NCBI GenBank assembly: GCA_964609385.1
Contig: CAZSSM010000113.1
Location: 1-18,106, forward strand
Length of the DNA: 18,106 nucleotides
Reading direction: 5' to 3'
Source of the DNA: CAZSSM01 sp964609385
GTDB lineage: Bacteria > Planctomycetota > Planctomycetia > Isosphaerales > Isosphaeraceae
Position 1 is the stretch's first letter; each line of letters begins with the position of its first letter. The position numbers and the translations under genes were made by a program. Under the pieces are notes generated by a model, which ran no database searches, was not told the DNA's origin, and saw nothing but the letters and a program-made list of their open reading frames with translations. This document shows positions 6,557 through 15,022 of this stretch, piece by piece.

Positions 6557-7311
6557 TTACAAGTAGTGCAGGTCGTGCATCCAGGAAAGTGGGGCTGAAG
6601 GAGCAACGTTGCTGGACAAGTGCCCGCCCGACTCGAAGCATTCGCCTGTAGCCGATTGAGTGGTTAGCAAGGCCGTACAATCCTTCTAAATTTTAAATAA
6701 CTCGTTGAAATGCCCCACGACCATTCAGCAACGTGGCAATAGCAGCACCGATCACGTCAAGCACGCTCGTTTAAACACTCTTCTCGCTAGAGTTCCGTTG
6801 TAAAGGTACATCGCCTCCCCTTTTTCGATTGGAGCGGTGGTTGAGGGTGTTCCGACGACCTGCCAGGTGCCTCTCTCAAGTCACGACTGCCTTGTGCTCG
6901 CAATTGTACCGAATGGAGCTCTGCTCATGGTGAATCCCCTACCTACTTGGAATGGGAAGAAAGTGCGCGCAATCCTGCACGCGTTTCATCCCTTGCGACG
7001 AGTGGCCTGTCCTAATGACCCTTATGTTCTGGAAACCCAAGGAAATATGGCGGTCGTCGGTGTGGCGGTGGTCATCGGTCTATCGCCGCCCCGAGCGGGG
7101 CCAGCCAGAATCTTGTGGCGTCCCCCTACAGAGCAGGTCAGTAGAGTTCGTCCTCGAAACGAGATAGGCTGGAAAGTGGCCTGACCGGCTTAAACCCGCG
7201 CAAAAAAAGGCGCAAAGAATGGTCTGAAAATCAAAGAATTCCGGGCAAATCATCAGAGATCATGGAAACGACAGAACATCGCAAAACGTCTTTCGGCAAG
7301 GAGTTGCGACA
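6557..7311. other. 755-bp low-GC stretch without a recognisable gene
   Basis: The stretch includes an AT-rich patch near 6688-6715 (aaattttaaataa). A plus-strand frame of 115 codons at 6837-7184 has no ribosome site I trust, a mixed composition and no recognised motif. Overlapping frames on both strands are equally unconvincing, and two minus-strand frames show protein-like patches broken by stops. It may be degraded DNA at the edge of the accessory segment. The last 100 bp must carry the promoter of the oxidoreductase at 7312. Confidence 0.45.
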
Positions 7312-8370
7312 ATGGTGCGGATCGGCATCGCGGGGGTCGGGTTCATGGGTATGGTCCACTACCTGGCCTCGGAGGCTTTGGAAGGGGCGCGGGTGGGGGC
7401 GATCTGGAGCCGCGACCCGAAGAAGCGGGCTGGGGACTGGACCGGGATTCAGGGGAACTTCGGGCCACCGGGCACGCAGATGGATCTCTCCGGTGTCCAC
7501 AGCTACGAGCGGTTCGAGGACCTGCTGGCCGATCCGTCGGTCGACCTGGTCGATCTCTGCGTGCCCAACGATCGCCACGCCGAAATGGCCGTGCAGGCTC
7601 TGCAGGCGGGCAAACACGTGCTGGTCGAGAAGCCGATCGCGATCACGCTGGCAGAGGCCGACCAGATGCTGGCGGCGGCCGAAGCGTCGACCGGCCAGTT
7701 GATGGTCGCGCACGTCCTGCCCTTCTTCCCCGAATTCGCCTATGCCCACGAGGCGATTCGCTCGGGACGATTCGGGCCGATCCGGGCGATACACCTGAAG
7801 CGGGTCATCTCGATGGCCGATGCGTCGACCGAACCGTCGGCGATCGCCAAGAGCGGGGGGCCGGCCATCGACCTGCACATCCACGACACACACTACGTCG
7901 TAGTGACTTGCGGATCACCCCGAGCGGTGCGGTCGGTCGGTCGGGTTGGGGACGACGGATCGGTCCTCCACCTCGACTCGCAGTACCTTTTCGAGTCCGG
8001 CGATCCGGCGACCCCCGCGGTCTCAGCGCACTGCGGAGCGCTCAGCGGCCCGGGTCGGCCCTTCCTTCACGGCTTCGAGATCTACCTGGAGCGGGCCACG
8101 ATCGCCTTCGAGTTCGTCAATCAGACCGACGAGCCACGTGTGGCCTTACCGTTGACGGTCTACCACGCCGACGGGACCATCGAACGTCCCGCCTTGGGCG
8201 ATGGGGATCCGGTGAACGCCTTCGCCCTCGAACTTGGCGAAGCCGTCCGCGCCATCGAGTCGGGCCAACCATCCCCCCTGCTCGATGGTCGCCTGGCCCG
8301 CCAAGCCCTGGCAATCTGCCTGGCCGAGACCGAGAGCGTCCGGAGCGGAGAACCCATCGAGGTCGCTTGA
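7312..8370 (+). CDS. Gfo/Idh/MocA family NAD(P)-dependent oxidoreductase
   Basis: A 352-residue protein, a usual length for this family, whose members oxidise or reduce sugars, inositols and related polyols. Residues 4-13 (IGIAGVGFMG) form the Rossmann dinucleotide loop. The family's EKP motif is at 106-108 (VLVEKPIAIT), with K107 the likely catalytic lysine. The substrate-side motif GGPAIDLHIHDTHYV spans 182-196, with D187 and H191 in the usual acid/histidine positions. The start at 7312 follows AAGGAG (7298-7303) with an 8-nt spacer. There is no signal peptide, so it is cytoplasmic. GC and codon use return to the high-GC norm here, marking the right edge of the accessory segment. It stands alone, with a convergent gene 22 bp downstream. 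The substrate cannot be told from sequence. Confidence 0.93.
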   Translation: MVRIGIAGVGFMGMVHYLASEALEGARVGAIWSRDPKKRAGDWTGIQGNFGPPGTQMDLSGVHSYERFEDLLADPSVDLVDLCVPNDRHAEMAVQALQAGKHVLVEKPIAITLAEADQMLAAAEASTGQLMVAHVLPFFPEFAYAHEAIRSGRFGPIRAIHLKRVISMADASTEPSAIAKSGGPAIDLHIHDTHYVVVTCGSPRAVRSVGRVGDDGSVLHLDSQYLFESGDPATPAVSAHCGALSGPGRPFLHGFEIYLERATIAFEFVNQTDEPRVALPLTVYHADGTIERPALGDGDPVNAFALELGEAVRAIESGQPSPLLDGRLARQALAICLAETESVRSGEPIEVA

Positions 8371-8391
8371 GGAGACTGCGAATCTCGATGA

Positions 8392-8706
8392 CTAGATGGT
8401 CCGCTCGCCATCGGCATCTCGCTGGAGGTCTGAAGATTGCGGCCGGCCGATCTCGTAGGGGTTGCCGCCCTGTCGGATGATGGTCTCGATTCGGCGGAAT
8501 TCCTCTTCGTCGAGTTCGCCTTCGTCGCGGGCGGCCTCGAACTCGGCCATCAGCTCCTCCGGGGTGGCCGGCTTTTGGCCCGGTCCGAGCTGTTCGCGGA
8601 AGTAGACCATCAGCTTCCAAAGCACGCCCAAGGCCAGGGCGAGCAGTCCATAGAAGACGATGGCCCGGATGATCCGGGTTGTTTCTTCGTTGATCAAGGC
8701 ATCCAT
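8392..8706 (-). CDS. Small single-pass membrane protein with SHOCT-like tail
   Basis: A protein of 104 residues. One transmembrane helix spans about 13-35 (RAIVFYGLLALALGVLWKL). Residues 48-78 (TPEELMAEFEAARDEGELDE, then EEFRRIETIIR) follow the SHOCT pattern: a helix, an acidic turn with DEGEL, then EEF plus a second helix. SHOCT domains are short modules often found at the ends of membrane proteins and presumed to mediate oligomerisation or binding. The remaining tail is polar and probably cytoplasmic. AAGGAT lies just upstream of the ATG. It converges with the oxidoreductase and diverges from the secreted-protein gene at 8924. Membrane topology is confident, SHOCT assignment fairly so, role unknown. 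Confidence 0.8.
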   Translation of the reverse strand: MDALINEETTRIIRAIVFYGLLALALGVLWKLMVYFREQLGPGQKPATPEELMAEFEAARDEGELDEEEFRRIETIIRQGGNPYEIGRPQSSDLQRDADGERTI

Positions 8707-8923
8707 CGCGCTATCCTTCAGAACGGGGCTCGCGTCGACCGCGACGACATCGGGAACGCGCCGGAATAATCGGAGGGAGCCGTCACCGCACGGGCGCGTC
8801 GGTGTTCAGTCTAGAGTCGAGGCGGACCGTACTAGTAGACTAGGCACTTGCTCGTGGTTCCTGTGACGTCGCGTGCGTGAGAAGACGCCCCGGGAATCAC
8901 CCGTCCGACAAGGAGTCTGGCCG
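8707..8923. promoter_or_regulatory. Divergent intergenic region with both promoters
   Basis: The 217 bp between two divergently transcribed genes must contain their promoters. A small inverted repeat AGTCTA (8808-8813) / TAGACT (8836-8841) and the palindrome TACTAGTA next to it form the most AT-rich part, a plausible operator or promoter area. I cannot place a -35/-10 pair with confidence. AAGGAG at 8910-8915 serves the plus-strand gene. Confidence 0.4.
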
Positions 8924-9490
8924 ATGCCGCGTCGCATCCTGATCCTGGCGCTGATCACGATGGGTCTGCTACTGGCCGTGGGGCCGCAGACGGCCCGCGC
9001 CCAGATTTTCGATCCCTTCAGCGATCCGTTCGAACTCTATTACGGCTTCTTCATTCCTCGACAGGCCGCCGAGGCGGCGCGGATCCGTCCATCGGACGCC
9101 ATCAACCAACGGAACGTCAATCGCTCGCAACAGATCCTGGCCGAGCGCGACCTGCTCTACAATCCGGTCTCGCCGTTCATCCCGACAGCGCCCTTCACTC
9201 CCGAGATGGAGTCGCGGACTCCGGTGGCGGTCCCACGTGTGCCGGGCTTGACCAGCGACAACACCAATGGCTTGGGCCCGCCGGGCTACTTCAGTCGGGT
9301 CACCAGCCGGGAATCGTCTTTCCCATACTTCCCCGACTACCCAAGCTCCAGCCGGGCCGCCGGGGCCGCCCCGCGACAGGGGGGAACGACGGCGGCGGGG
9401 TTCGGTACCGGTGGCTTAGGACGGGCCGCCCAACAGGGCGCGAACCAGGCCATCCAGGGCCTGATCCCCAACTTCGGAGCCCCCCGCTGA
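8924..9490 (+). CDS. Secreted hypothetical protein
   Basis: A protein of 188 residues. The start at 8924 (MPRRILILAL) is chosen over the in-frame ATG at 8873: AAGGAG (8910-8915) sits 8 nt before it, and it puts the signal peptide at the N-terminus (about 1-26, cleavage after TARA). The mature part opens QIFDPFSDPFELYYGFF. It is proline-, serine- and aromatic-rich, then ends in a glycine/alanine/glutamine-rich segment (about 150-188: GGTTAAGFGTGGLGRAAQQG). There are no cysteines and no catalytic motif. Low-complexity secreted proteins of this sort are common in planctomycetes; I do not recognise a named family. A hairpin begins at the last base of its stop codon. Confidence 0.75.
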   Translation: MPRRILILALITMGLLLAVGPQTARAQIFDPFSDPFELYYGFFIPRQAAEAARIRPSDAINQRNVNRSQQILAERDLLYNPVSPFIPTAPFTPEMESRTPVAVPRVPGLTSDNTNGLGPPGYFSRVTSRESSFPYFPDYPSSSRAAGAAPRQGGTTAAGFGTGGLGRAAQQGANQAIQGLIPNFGAPR

Positions 9491-9512
9491 TTTGGGGATA
9501 GTCCCCCCCAAA
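9490..9512 (+). terminator. Hairpin at the stop codon, possible terminator
   Basis: ATTTGGGG (9490-9497) and CCCCAAAT (9505-9512) are exact reverse complements with a 7-nt loop, starting on the final A of the TGA stop. The bases after it (aaagcccc) are not T-rich, so termination would be atypical. Confidence 0.5.
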
Positions 9513-9523
9513 TAAAGCCCCCT

Positions 9524-9548
9524 CGACCGACGCCCGGACCATCGGTCG
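9524..9548 (+). repeat. Second intergenic hairpin
   Basis: CGACCGA (9524-9530) pairs with TCGGTCG (9542-9548) across an 11-nt loop, 11 bp after the previous hairpin. The two in tandem occupy most of the 101-bp gap before the anti-sigma-like gene and could act as a terminator pair or leader structure. Confidence 0.45.
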
Positions 9549-9591
9549 GGACGGGCCGTGCTCGATCCTCGGTCTGGAGCGTTGGATCGTC

Positions 9592-10125
9592 ATGACGACC
9601 GGATATCGACGGCTCACCGAGCGGGAACGGTCCAACCTGGTCGCCTACCTCGATCACGAGCTGGACGATGACCAAACCCGCTCGATCGAACAAACACTGA
9701 TCCATAGCGCCACGGCCCGTCGCGAGGTCGAGGACCTCCGCAAGACCTGGGATCTCCTCGATCATCTGCCCCGGCCGGCCCTCGACGCTGACTGGACCGA
9801 GCAGACCGTCACCAAGTCGCTGGCGCATGATCAGCAGGCCGATCTAGTCTATCAGACTACTGGGACGGCCCTGAAGCGGATCGTTCAGCTCGTGATCTGG
9901 GTCGCCTCAGCGATCGGAGCTGGGGTGCTCGGTTACGTCCTGACCCACTCGGTCTGGCCGGATCGCTCGGCACGCTTGATCCGCGACATCCGGATCGTCG
10001 AAGAGCTCGAAGCCTACCGGAGCGTCGGGTCGCCCGAGTTCCTCAACGAACTCGATCGCAGTCGGGCCCAGCTCCGGCCGGCTTTCCGCGATCCCGATCC
10101 TGACCTCGAGGAATCCCCGCGTTGA
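9592..10125 (+). CDS. Anti-sigma factor-like single-pass membrane protein
   Basis: A protein of 177 residues. The N-terminal 60 residues (LTERERSNLVAYLDHELDDD, then ..RREVEDLRKTWDLLDHLPRP) match the small helical layout of anti-sigma domains that bind ECF sigma factors: an LVAYLDHEL-type helix, then a second helix ending with a conserved L..L proline-bounded motif. The zinc ligands of ZAS proteins (H...C..C) are absent; there is no cysteine at all. One transmembrane helix spans about 97-118 (IVQLVIWVASAIGAGVLGYV). The C-terminal 55 residues would lie outside the cytoplasm and are charged. No sigma factor gene lies next to it in the window, which is unusual. The following gene, 85 bp on, is a likely operon partner. 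The family is inferred from pattern only. Confidence 0.65.
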   Translation: MTTGYRRLTERERSNLVAYLDHELDDDQTRSIEQTLIHSATARREVEDLRKTWDLLDHLPRPALDADWTEQTVTKSLAHDQQADLVYQTTGTALKRIVQLVIWVASAIGAGVLGYVLTHSVWPDRSARLIRDIRIVEELEAYRSVGSPEFLNELDRSRAQLRPAFRDPDPDLEESPR

Positions 10126-10210
10126 CGACCCGTCCACATCGCACCGCTGGGACCAGCGTGCTGGGCGTTACCACCCGGTTTTCCCCCGTCGTTCGGGGCG
10201 TGGATGTGCC

Positions 10211-11491
10211 ATGAGATCGATATGCGATCGAAGTCCCTTCGGAGGCCCGCTCACCACCTCGCTCACGTTCCTGGTCACGTTGAGCCTGGCCTTCCTGCTA
10301 GGCGCCGATCTCGGTCAACCCGAGACGGAGACCTCGAGCGAGGATTTGGTCCGGATCTCCGCGATGCCGATGGGCTATCGCGAACACCTCCTCAAGAACC
10401 TCGAGACCTTGGAGAGCCTGCCTCGAGATGAGCAGGCGCAAATTCGCGACCTGGATCGCGCGATCCGTGAATCGGGCGCATCGCGAACGCGGCTCGAAGC
10501 GATGCTGGTCGACTATCACGCCTGGTTCTCGAGGCTCGAGCCGTCCGATCAGCGTCAGATCCTCGAGCAAACCGATCCCCAGGTCCGACTCCAAATCGTC
10601 CGCCAACGAGTCCGATCCCAGTCGAGCCAACCGAAACTCCGCGCGATCCTCCCCGAATCGCCTCTAGAGGAGGCCGGTCGTCGGCCCAACGCGATCCGAC
10701 GCTTGAGCCAGGTCGCGGATCAAATCAAATCCTCCATGGGACCGCTCTCCCCGATCCAACTGGCGCGATTCCTCGTGGTCTGGGCGAACCTCGAAGCGGA
10801 ACGCCAGACCGAAATGTCAGGGACGGCCGATCCTCGCACGCTGATTGAACGGGTTCGGTTCCTCGATCGCCGAGGGGTCGCTCTCCAACTCTTGACCCCC
10901 TACCCGGCTGACCCGGAGGCGATCTTCCGGAACATGATCGCCAGCGACCCGAAGGAACGGATGCCCGAACTGCTTCGAGGACTCGGGGGCCTCATCCAGG
11001 ATGACGTTCCCAACGAGCGCGGTGCCTCGTCGCCCCTTGCACCGTTGATCGGCCGTGTTCCCCAGAACAATGGGAAGATCCCTACAGAACGATTGTTCGG
11101 TTGGCGGTTCCTTCAGTCTCGGGTTCGCTTGGTCAATGACGTGGTCATCCTGGTCGACATTGAGGCCGACCTGAACCGCCGCATCGCACCGGTCGCGAAC
11201 GAAGACCTGGCTCGGTTCGACCAGCAGCTCCCCGACTGGTACCGTGATGCGATCGATCACCTCACGCCAGCCCAACTCCGACTCCTGCTGAGCTGGACGT
11301 ATCGGCTGCTCTATCCCGAGGGGCAAATGCCTGCCGAGGGTCTCGAGGGCGTGCTCTTTCCGGATCCCCATCCGCTGCTCGTCGGCTATTCAGGGATCTC
11401 AACAAGCCGTTCCGAAGAATTACGACCCCAGCGCGAGATGCGCCGCCGGCCCTCTTCGCGAGCGGGTTCGAATCGGCCCCCACGACCGTGA
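10211..11491 (+). CDS. Membrane-anchored or secreted helical protein, DUF3106-like
   Basis: A protein of 426 residues. A hydrophobic segment at about 15-32 (TTSLTFLVTLSLAFLLG) acts as signal or anchor. From about 55 to 135 the chain is helical and charged, with repeats of the kind YREHLLKNLETLESLPRDEQ and WFSRLEPSDQRQILEQTDP, which resemble DUF3106-type helices. A second helical region, LTPAQLRLLLSW, lies at about 352-363. The end is basic and disordered (MRRRPSSRAGSNRPPRP). Cysteine occurs only once, near the N-terminus, and no enzyme motif is seen. It follows the anti-sigma-like gene by 85 bp and precedes ribD by 32 bp in one direction, so co-expression is plausible. The ribosome site is weak, so the exact start is uncertain. 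Function unknown; a periplasmic partner of the anti-sigma-like protein is possible but unproven. Confidence 0.7.
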   Translation: MRSICDRSPFGGPLTTSLTFLVTLSLAFLLGADLGQPETETSSEDLVRISAMPMGYREHLLKNLETLESLPRDEQAQIRDLDRAIRESGASRTRLEAMLVDYHAWFSRLEPSDQRQILEQTDPQVRLQIVRQRVRSQSSQPKLRAILPESPLEEAGRRPNAIRRLSQVADQIKSSMGPLSPIQLARFLVVWANLEAERQTEMSGTADPRTLIERVRFLDRRGVALQLLTPYPADPEAIFRNMIASDPKERMPELLRGLGGLIQDDVPNERGASSPLAPLIGRVPQNNGKIPTERLFGWRFLQSRVRLVNDVVILVDIEADLNRRIAPVANEDLARFDQQLPDWYRDAIDHLTPAQLRLLLSWTYRLLYPEGQMPAEGLEGVLFPDPHPLLVGYSGISTSRSEELRPQREMRRRPSSRAGSNRPPRP

Positions 11492-11523
11492 TCTGAACCG
11501 GGCCACCCCGAGACGGAGAGGCG

Positions 11524-12684
11524 ATGGAGTCCGAGTCCCGATCCCCCGGCCCCGATCGGGTCTGGATGCAACGCGCCCTCGCTGAAGCCGAACGCGGTCG
11601 CGGATCGGTTGAGCCCAACCCGATGGTCGGTGCTGTGCTGGTCCGCGACCAACGGCTGCTCGCCGTCGGACACCATGGGCGGTTCAGTGGTCCCCACGCC
11701 GAGGTCGTCGCCTTGGAGGCGGCTGGCGACGAGGCGCGGGGTGCCCGGCTGTTCGTTACGCTCGAACCGTGCTGCCACCACGGCAAGACTCCGCCCTGTA
11801 CCGAGGCGATCCTCCGGGCGGGCGTGATCGAAGTGATCACCGCCCTCCGCGATCCGTTCCCGCGCGTCGCGGGGGGAGGCCTGAAACAGCTCCGAGACGC
11901 CGGTTTGACCGTCCAAGTCGGCCTGATGGCCGAGGAAGCGATCCGACAGAACGAGGCCTATCTGAAACGCCTGCTGACCGGGCGCCCCTATGTGACGGCC
12001 AAATGGGCGATGACCCTCGACGGCAAAACAGCCACCGGGAGCGGGGCCAGCGCTTGGATCTCAGGGCTCGCCTCGAGGGCACGGGTCCATGAGGAGCGCG
12101 GACGCAACGACGCGATCGTGATCGGGATCGGGACGGCCCTCCAAGACGATCCCCAACTCACCGCGAGGCCGCCGGGACCACGGACGCCGATCCGAATCGT
12201 AGTCGATCGTTGGGCGCGGCTCCCAGTCGACTCCCGATTGGTTCGATCGATCGGCCAGGCCCCGGTCTGGGTGGCAACGACGTCGAAGGCCGATCGTCAA
12301 CGCTGCCAGGAACTGACAACGCGAGGTGTCGAAATCCTCGAAGTGGCCGAGGGTGAGGACATCCCCCCGGGCCGATTGCTTGATATGCTCGGAGAGCGGG
12401 GCCTGACCCGGATCGTCCTGGAGGGCGGGGGCACGCTGGCCGGCCGTTTCCTCGACGATGGCCAAGTCGACGCCGTTGACGTCTTCGTCGCCCCTTTGCT
12501 GGAAGGCGGGGACCACGCGCGGACGGCGTTCCGCGGTCACGGGGTCGAGGCGATGGATCAGGCCCTCCGACTGGTCGAACCTCCCACAATCACCCAGATC
12601 GACGCCGACGTGCGGATCCAGGGACGACTCCCCCAGCCTTGGCGTGAACGGGCCGCCCGCGCTGTCCAGGATGACTCACGCTGA
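11524..12684 (+). CDS. ribD: Bifunctional riboflavin deaminase/reductase RibD
   Basis: A 386-residue fusion that carries out the second and third steps of riboflavin synthesis in the cytoplasm: deamination of diaminohydroxyphosphoribosyl-aminopyrimidine, then NADPH-dependent reduction of the ribose side chain. The deaminase domain (about 10-145) has PNPMVGAVLV at 31-40, HAE at 58-60 with E60 catalytic, and EPCCHHGKTPPC at 81-92, giving zinc ligands H58, C83 and C92. The reductase domain starts at about 148 (RPYVTAKWAMTLDGKTATGS) and includes WISG and, near 300, VLEGGGTLAG. GGAGAGG precedes the ATG. The next gene starts 24 bp after its stop. No other rib gene is present in the window, so the pathway is dispersed. 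No FMN riboswitch is visible in the 32-bp upstream gap. Confidence 0.96.
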   Translation: MESESRSPGPDRVWMQRALAEAERGRGSVEPNPMVGAVLVRDQRLLAVGHHGRFSGPHAEVVALEAAGDEARGARLFVTLEPCCHHGKTPPCTEAILRAGVIEVITALRDPFPRVAGGGLKQLRDAGLTVQVGLMAEEAIRQNEAYLKRLLTGRPYVTAKWAMTLDGKTATGSGASAWISGLASRARVHEERGRNDAIVIGIGTALQDDPQLTARPPGPRTPIRIVVDRWARLPVDSRLVRSIGQAPVWVATTSKADRQRCQELTTRGVEILEVAEGEDIPPGRLLDMLGERGLTRIVLEGGGTLAGRFLDDGQVDAVDVFVAPLLEGGDHARTAFRGHGVEAMDQALRLVEPPTITQIDADVRIQGRLPQPWRERAARAVQDDSR

Positions 12685-12708
12685 TCACGCTCCGCGAAAG
12701 GGTGGCCG

Positions 12709-15000
12709 ATGAAAGCCCTTGATGGCCCCGAGCAACGTCGACAACCACCGATGATTTGCCCGCGGGGGGCGTCGACTCGGTGGACACCGTTCGTATCGGT
12801 CGTCCTGATCGTCGGACTATTCGTTGGTCCCGATCTTCTCGGTCAGTCACAAGCCGAACGCCGAACGCGGGGCGAGCCGACGGCCCATGCCCCCACTTGG
12901 TTCAACACCGCCGGTCCGCTCCGGCTGGACGGGCTCCGCGGCAAGATCGTGCTGGTCCACTGGTGGTCGGCCGACGTGCCGGCAACCCGCGAGCAGGCTG
13001 CGGTCCTCGAAACGATTCGCCGCCAGTATCCGACGGTCGTCATCGTTGGAGTGCACCGCCCACGTCATCCGGCCGAGGCCGACGACGGGTTCGTCGAGGA
13101 GGCGATCCGTCGGACGCCGATCGGCTACCCGGTCGTCAACGATGCGCGGAACACGATCGCGCAGTCCTTCCCCTCAGCCGATCCCGGCACCGTCGTCCTG
13201 ATCGGGACGGATGGTCAGATCGAGGAGATCATTCCCCAAGCCGACATCAAAGGAAGCGTGCTCGTCCTGGTTCAACGCCTGGTCCAAATGGCCAAACGGA
13301 ACCGCCAACTCCGACCCGATCGGCTCGATCCGTTGCCGATCTGGGAGACCGAACAGGCCGATCCACTGGCTAAGTCGTCTCCACTCCGGTTTCCCGCCGA
13401 TGTGCTGGTCCGACCGAGCATCGATCGGATCTATATTGCCGACAGCGGGCATCACCGGATCGTTGTGACCGATCTGAACGGTCGGATGGTCGAGGTTCTC
13501 GGCGACGGCGTCTATGGCCGGCGTGACGGACTGTTCGCCCAGGCACGTTGGCACGCCCCGACCGCTCTGACCGGGGTGGGATCATTGCTTGTCGTCGCTG
13601 AGGCGGGATCGCATCAGATCCGGATCATCGATTTCAAACGCAAGCGCGTCCGGCTCTGGGTTCAGGACAACCCACCCAGCCAAGGGACTCCCGAACCGGT
13701 TCGGATGCGTCGCCCCTCGGCGATCGCCTTCGACCCTAATGCCGATCGGATCCTACTCACGACACCCGAGGCCAGACAGATCCTCACGTTCTCTCGAAGC
13801 GACACAGCGATCCGGACCCTAATCGACGCGATGGAAACGAACCCTCCGGAGATGCCTGTTTCGGACACGACGCCCGCACTCAACGACCAGACTTCGAATC
13901 CCAGTCTCGCGATCGAGTCACCGAGCCCGGGTCATAGCCCGATCCGTTTCGCCGGTTTGATCGTCCACGAATCCCGGATCTATGCCACGGCTCCGCGTTT
14001 GGGAGCCCTTCTCGAATACAACGTGGAGTCCGAATCAAAGCTCACCACGCTCTTCCCACCGACCGAATCGAAGAGTGATTCCGAAGGCGGAGATGACGGC
14101 GAAACCAGTCCGGATGCTGACGCCGAGGTCAATGTCTCGGAACCGGCCGAATCGGAGGAAACGCCCACGGAACCCGAAATCAACGGGCCTCCTGAAACGA
14201 AGCCGATCGAACCAGATGAATCGCCGAACCCAGCAACCGTCGAGGCTCCCGGTTTGATCCATCCGACCGGAATCGCCAAGCGGGGCTCGATTCTCTACAT
14301 CGCCGACACATATGGCCACGCGATCAAACAATATGATCTGGAAACCAAGACCTTCTCAACATTGGTCGGTGGCCCTGATCCGGGCGTGAGCGATCAACCG
14401 CCGCGGTTCCGACGGCCTCGTGGGCTCTGGGTGGCCAAGAACCAGCTCTATGTGGCCGACTCAGGTAACCACGCCATCCGCGTAATCAACCTGAAGAGTA
14501 AGGCGGTCTCGACTCTGGTCCTCGAAGGGCTCGAGCCTCCACGCAAACCGGTCCAGACACGTTCGGGATTCGCCAAAGTCGGCCCGTTCCTCGTCCCCGT
14601 GACGCCGCTTTCCCTGGAAGGGCCAATCGAGCTGGAACTCCGGTTGGGTTTGCCACCCCGATTCGCCCTGAGCGAACGGGCGCCGGTGCTCCTCAACATC
14701 CGTCAGCCCGAAGGCGATCCGGTCCTGCGTTCGATGGCCTTGACCAGACCGGTCGGTGCGCGGCTCGCGGTCGAGGGGAACCTCGGTCGGGTCACGATCC
14801 CGTTCCGTGCCAAGGCCTTCCACGAAGGGAACGCGACGATGCTGGTGGTTCAGCTCTCGGCCTTTGTGGTCTCGGAAGCCGACCCGTCCTGGACCTCATT
14901 GCATCAGGTAACCTGGCGCGTACCGATCCTCTTCCGGAAGCGTGGCCAATCACGGGTCGTGCTCGGCGTGGCCAACCTGTTGTCGAAGCGGGGTCGTTGA
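12709..15000 (+). CDS. Thioredoxin-like domain plus NHL-repeat protein
   Basis: A protein of 763 residues laid out like NHLRC2-type proteins. A hydrophobic signal or anchor spans about 27-45. A thioredoxin-fold domain spans about 70-200 (GKIVLVHWWSADVPATREQ; GTVVLIGTDGQIEEI). NHL repeats follow: RFPADVLV..IYIADSGHHRI, ALTGVGSLLVVAEAGSHQIR, and, after an interruption, IHPTGIAKRGSILYIADTYG and LWVAKNQLYVADSGNHAIR. A low-complexity acidic/proline linker (about 445-511) splits the propeller. The last 130 residues form a beta-rich domain. The CxxC expected after the first strand is missing (DVPA at about 89-92), so disulfide redox chemistry is unlikely and a binding or structural role is inferred. 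It follows ribD by 24 bp with ribosome site AAAGGGTGG, suggesting co-transcription, and converges on uvrB (22 bp). Confidence 0.85.
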   Translation: MKALDGPEQRRQPPMICPRGASTRWTPFVSVVLIVGLFVGPDLLGQSQAERRTRGEPTAHAPTWFNTAGPLRLDGLRGKIVLVHWWSADVPATREQAAVLETIRRQYPTVVIVGVHRPRHPAEADDGFVEEAIRRTPIGYPVVNDARNTIAQSFPSADPGTVVLIGTDGQIEEIIPQADIKGSVLVLVQRLVQMAKRNRQLRPDRLDPLPIWETEQADPLAKSSPLRFPADVLVRPSIDRIYIADSGHHRIVVTDLNGRMVEVLGDGVYGRRDGLFAQARWHAPTALTGVGSLLVVAEAGSHQIRIIDFKRKRVRLWVQDNPPSQGTPEPVRMRRPSAIAFDPNADRILLTTPEARQILTFSRSDTAIRTLIDAMETNPPEMPVSDTTPALNDQTSNPSLAIESPSPGHSPIRFAGLIVHESRIYATAPRLGALLEYNVESESKLTTLFPPTESKSDSEGGDDGETSPDADAEVNVSEPAESEETPTEPEINGPPETKPIEPDESPNPATVEAPGLIHPTGIAKRGSILYIADTYGHAIKQYDLETKTFSTLVGGPDPGVSDQPPRFRRPRGLWVAKNQLYVADSGNHAIRVINLKSKAVSTLVLEGLEPPRKPVQTRSGFAKVGPFLVPVTPLSLEGPIELELRLGLPPRFALSERAPVLLNIRQPEGDPVLRSMALTRPVGARLAVEGNLGRVTIPFRAKAFHEGNATMLVVQLSAFVVSEADPSWTSLHQVTWRVPILFRKRGQSRVVLGVANLLSKRGR

Positions 15001-15022
15001 CAACCCGCCCCATCGAAATCGA

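Noticed and set aside
6837..7184. 115-codon plus-strand reading frame as a gene
   Set aside because: No convincing ribosome site, no recognised motif, and competing frames on both strands look equally poor. Described only as part of the unassigned stretch.
11455..11480. tRNA T-loop-like string (gggttcgaatc)
   Set aside because: It lies in the coding end of the 426-residue protein, and no acceptor stem or anticodon arm can be folded around it.
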